A DNA stretch of 5,740 nt from Mucilaginibacter sp. Lineage in GTDB: Bacteria; Bacteroidota; Bacteroidia; Sphingobacteriales; Sphingobacteriaceae. Both the position numbers and the translations under genes were made by a program. The notes beneath the pieces are model-generated. The model did not search any database. It worked only from the letters and a program-made list of their open reading frames with translations, and was not told the DNA's origin. Within the stretch, counting starts at the first letter, position 1, and each line of letters begins with the position of its first letter. The stretch spans positions 1 through 5,740 of the forward strand of contig JAICXZ010000236.1 in assembly GCA_025934475.1 (NCBI GenBank), in the 5' to 3' direction. This document shows, in pieces, positions 5,574 to 5,740 of the stretch.

Positions 5574-5740
5574 ATGTCTGACGAAAAGATAATTTTCTCG
5601 ATGGCTGGGGTTAATAAGATATACCCGCCGCAGAAACAAGTTTTAAAGAATATATACCTGTCGTTCTTTTACGGCGCCAAGATCGGCGTGATCGGTCTGA
5701 ACGGGTCGGGTAAATCATCATTGCTGAAGATCATCGCCGG
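5574..5740 (+). CDS. ettA: energy-dependent translational throttle protein EttA, N-terminal part (cut by window end)
   Basis: ABC-F family ATPase that, in E. coli, binds the ribosomal E site and gates entry into elongation according to the ATP/ADP ratio. It has no membrane segment and is not a transporter. Only 55 full codons and two bases are present. They include YPPQKQVLKNIYLSFFYGAK (17-36), which matches the conserved EttA opening (VPPKRHILKNISLSFFPGAK in E. coli, from memory), and Walker A GLNGSGKSS (41-49), followed by LLKIIAG as in this subfamily. The ATG at 5574 gives an N-terminus of the expected length. The second ABC domain and the arm that define EttA lie outside the window, so another ABC-F subgroup is not strictly excluded. 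It is transcribed away from clpC. Confidence 0.88.
   Translation, partial: MSDEKIIFSMAGVNKIYPPQKQVLKNIYLSFFYGAKIGVIGLNGSGKSSLLKIIA

Overview
The window looks like chromosomal DNA of a Bacteroidota bacterium, most likely of the Sphingobacteriaceae (Mucilaginibacter/Pedobacter type). The case rests on three things: Bacteroidota-style FabI and ClpC sequences, two small lipoproteins with Bacteroidota signal peptides, and perfect copies of the Bacteroidota -7 promoter element TAnnTTTG in front of two genes. Most starts have A/T-rich leaders and no Shine-Dalgarno sequence; clpC has a possible one. The genus is an inference.

Left part (1-1000): a short intergenic stretch of 7-bp tandem repeats leads into a TAnnTTTG promoter and fabI, the enoyl-ACP reductase of fatty-acid synthesis. 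A strong bidirectional hairpin terminator separates fabI from the convergent gene that follows. Middle (1011-2297): two divergent small lipoprotein genes (131 aa on minus, 134 aa on plus), then a decayed stretch holding two tiny ORFs. The first has a signal peptide and the opening of a carboxypeptidase-regulatory-like domain before a stop. The second is an unrecognised C-terminal-like piece. A second bidirectional terminator closes this stretch against clpC.

Right part (2298-5740): a complete clpC (845 aa) on the minus strand and, divergent from it, the first 55 codons of ettA, the ABC-F translational throttle ATPase, cut by the window edge. The 738-bp region between them has no convincing gene but is the most structured part of the window. 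It contains (i) a near-consensus sigma-54 -24/-12 promoter pointing at clpC, (ii) a palindromic AACTTAC cluster about 140 bp upstream of the predicted start of transcription, where an enhancer-binding protein could sit, (iii) three arrays of a GGACTT/AAGTCC repeat, two of which form a 36-bp inverted repeat with 35/36 matches, (iv) a TAnnTTTG promoter for ettA directly after the last array, and (v) four 8-bp tandem units in the ettA leader.

The intact genes are housekeeping functions (lipid synthesis, protein quality control, translation control) in separate transcription units, not one operon or a defence or mobile system. No undescribed protein system is visible. The points of interest are the intergenic repeats and the possible sigma-54 control of clpC.
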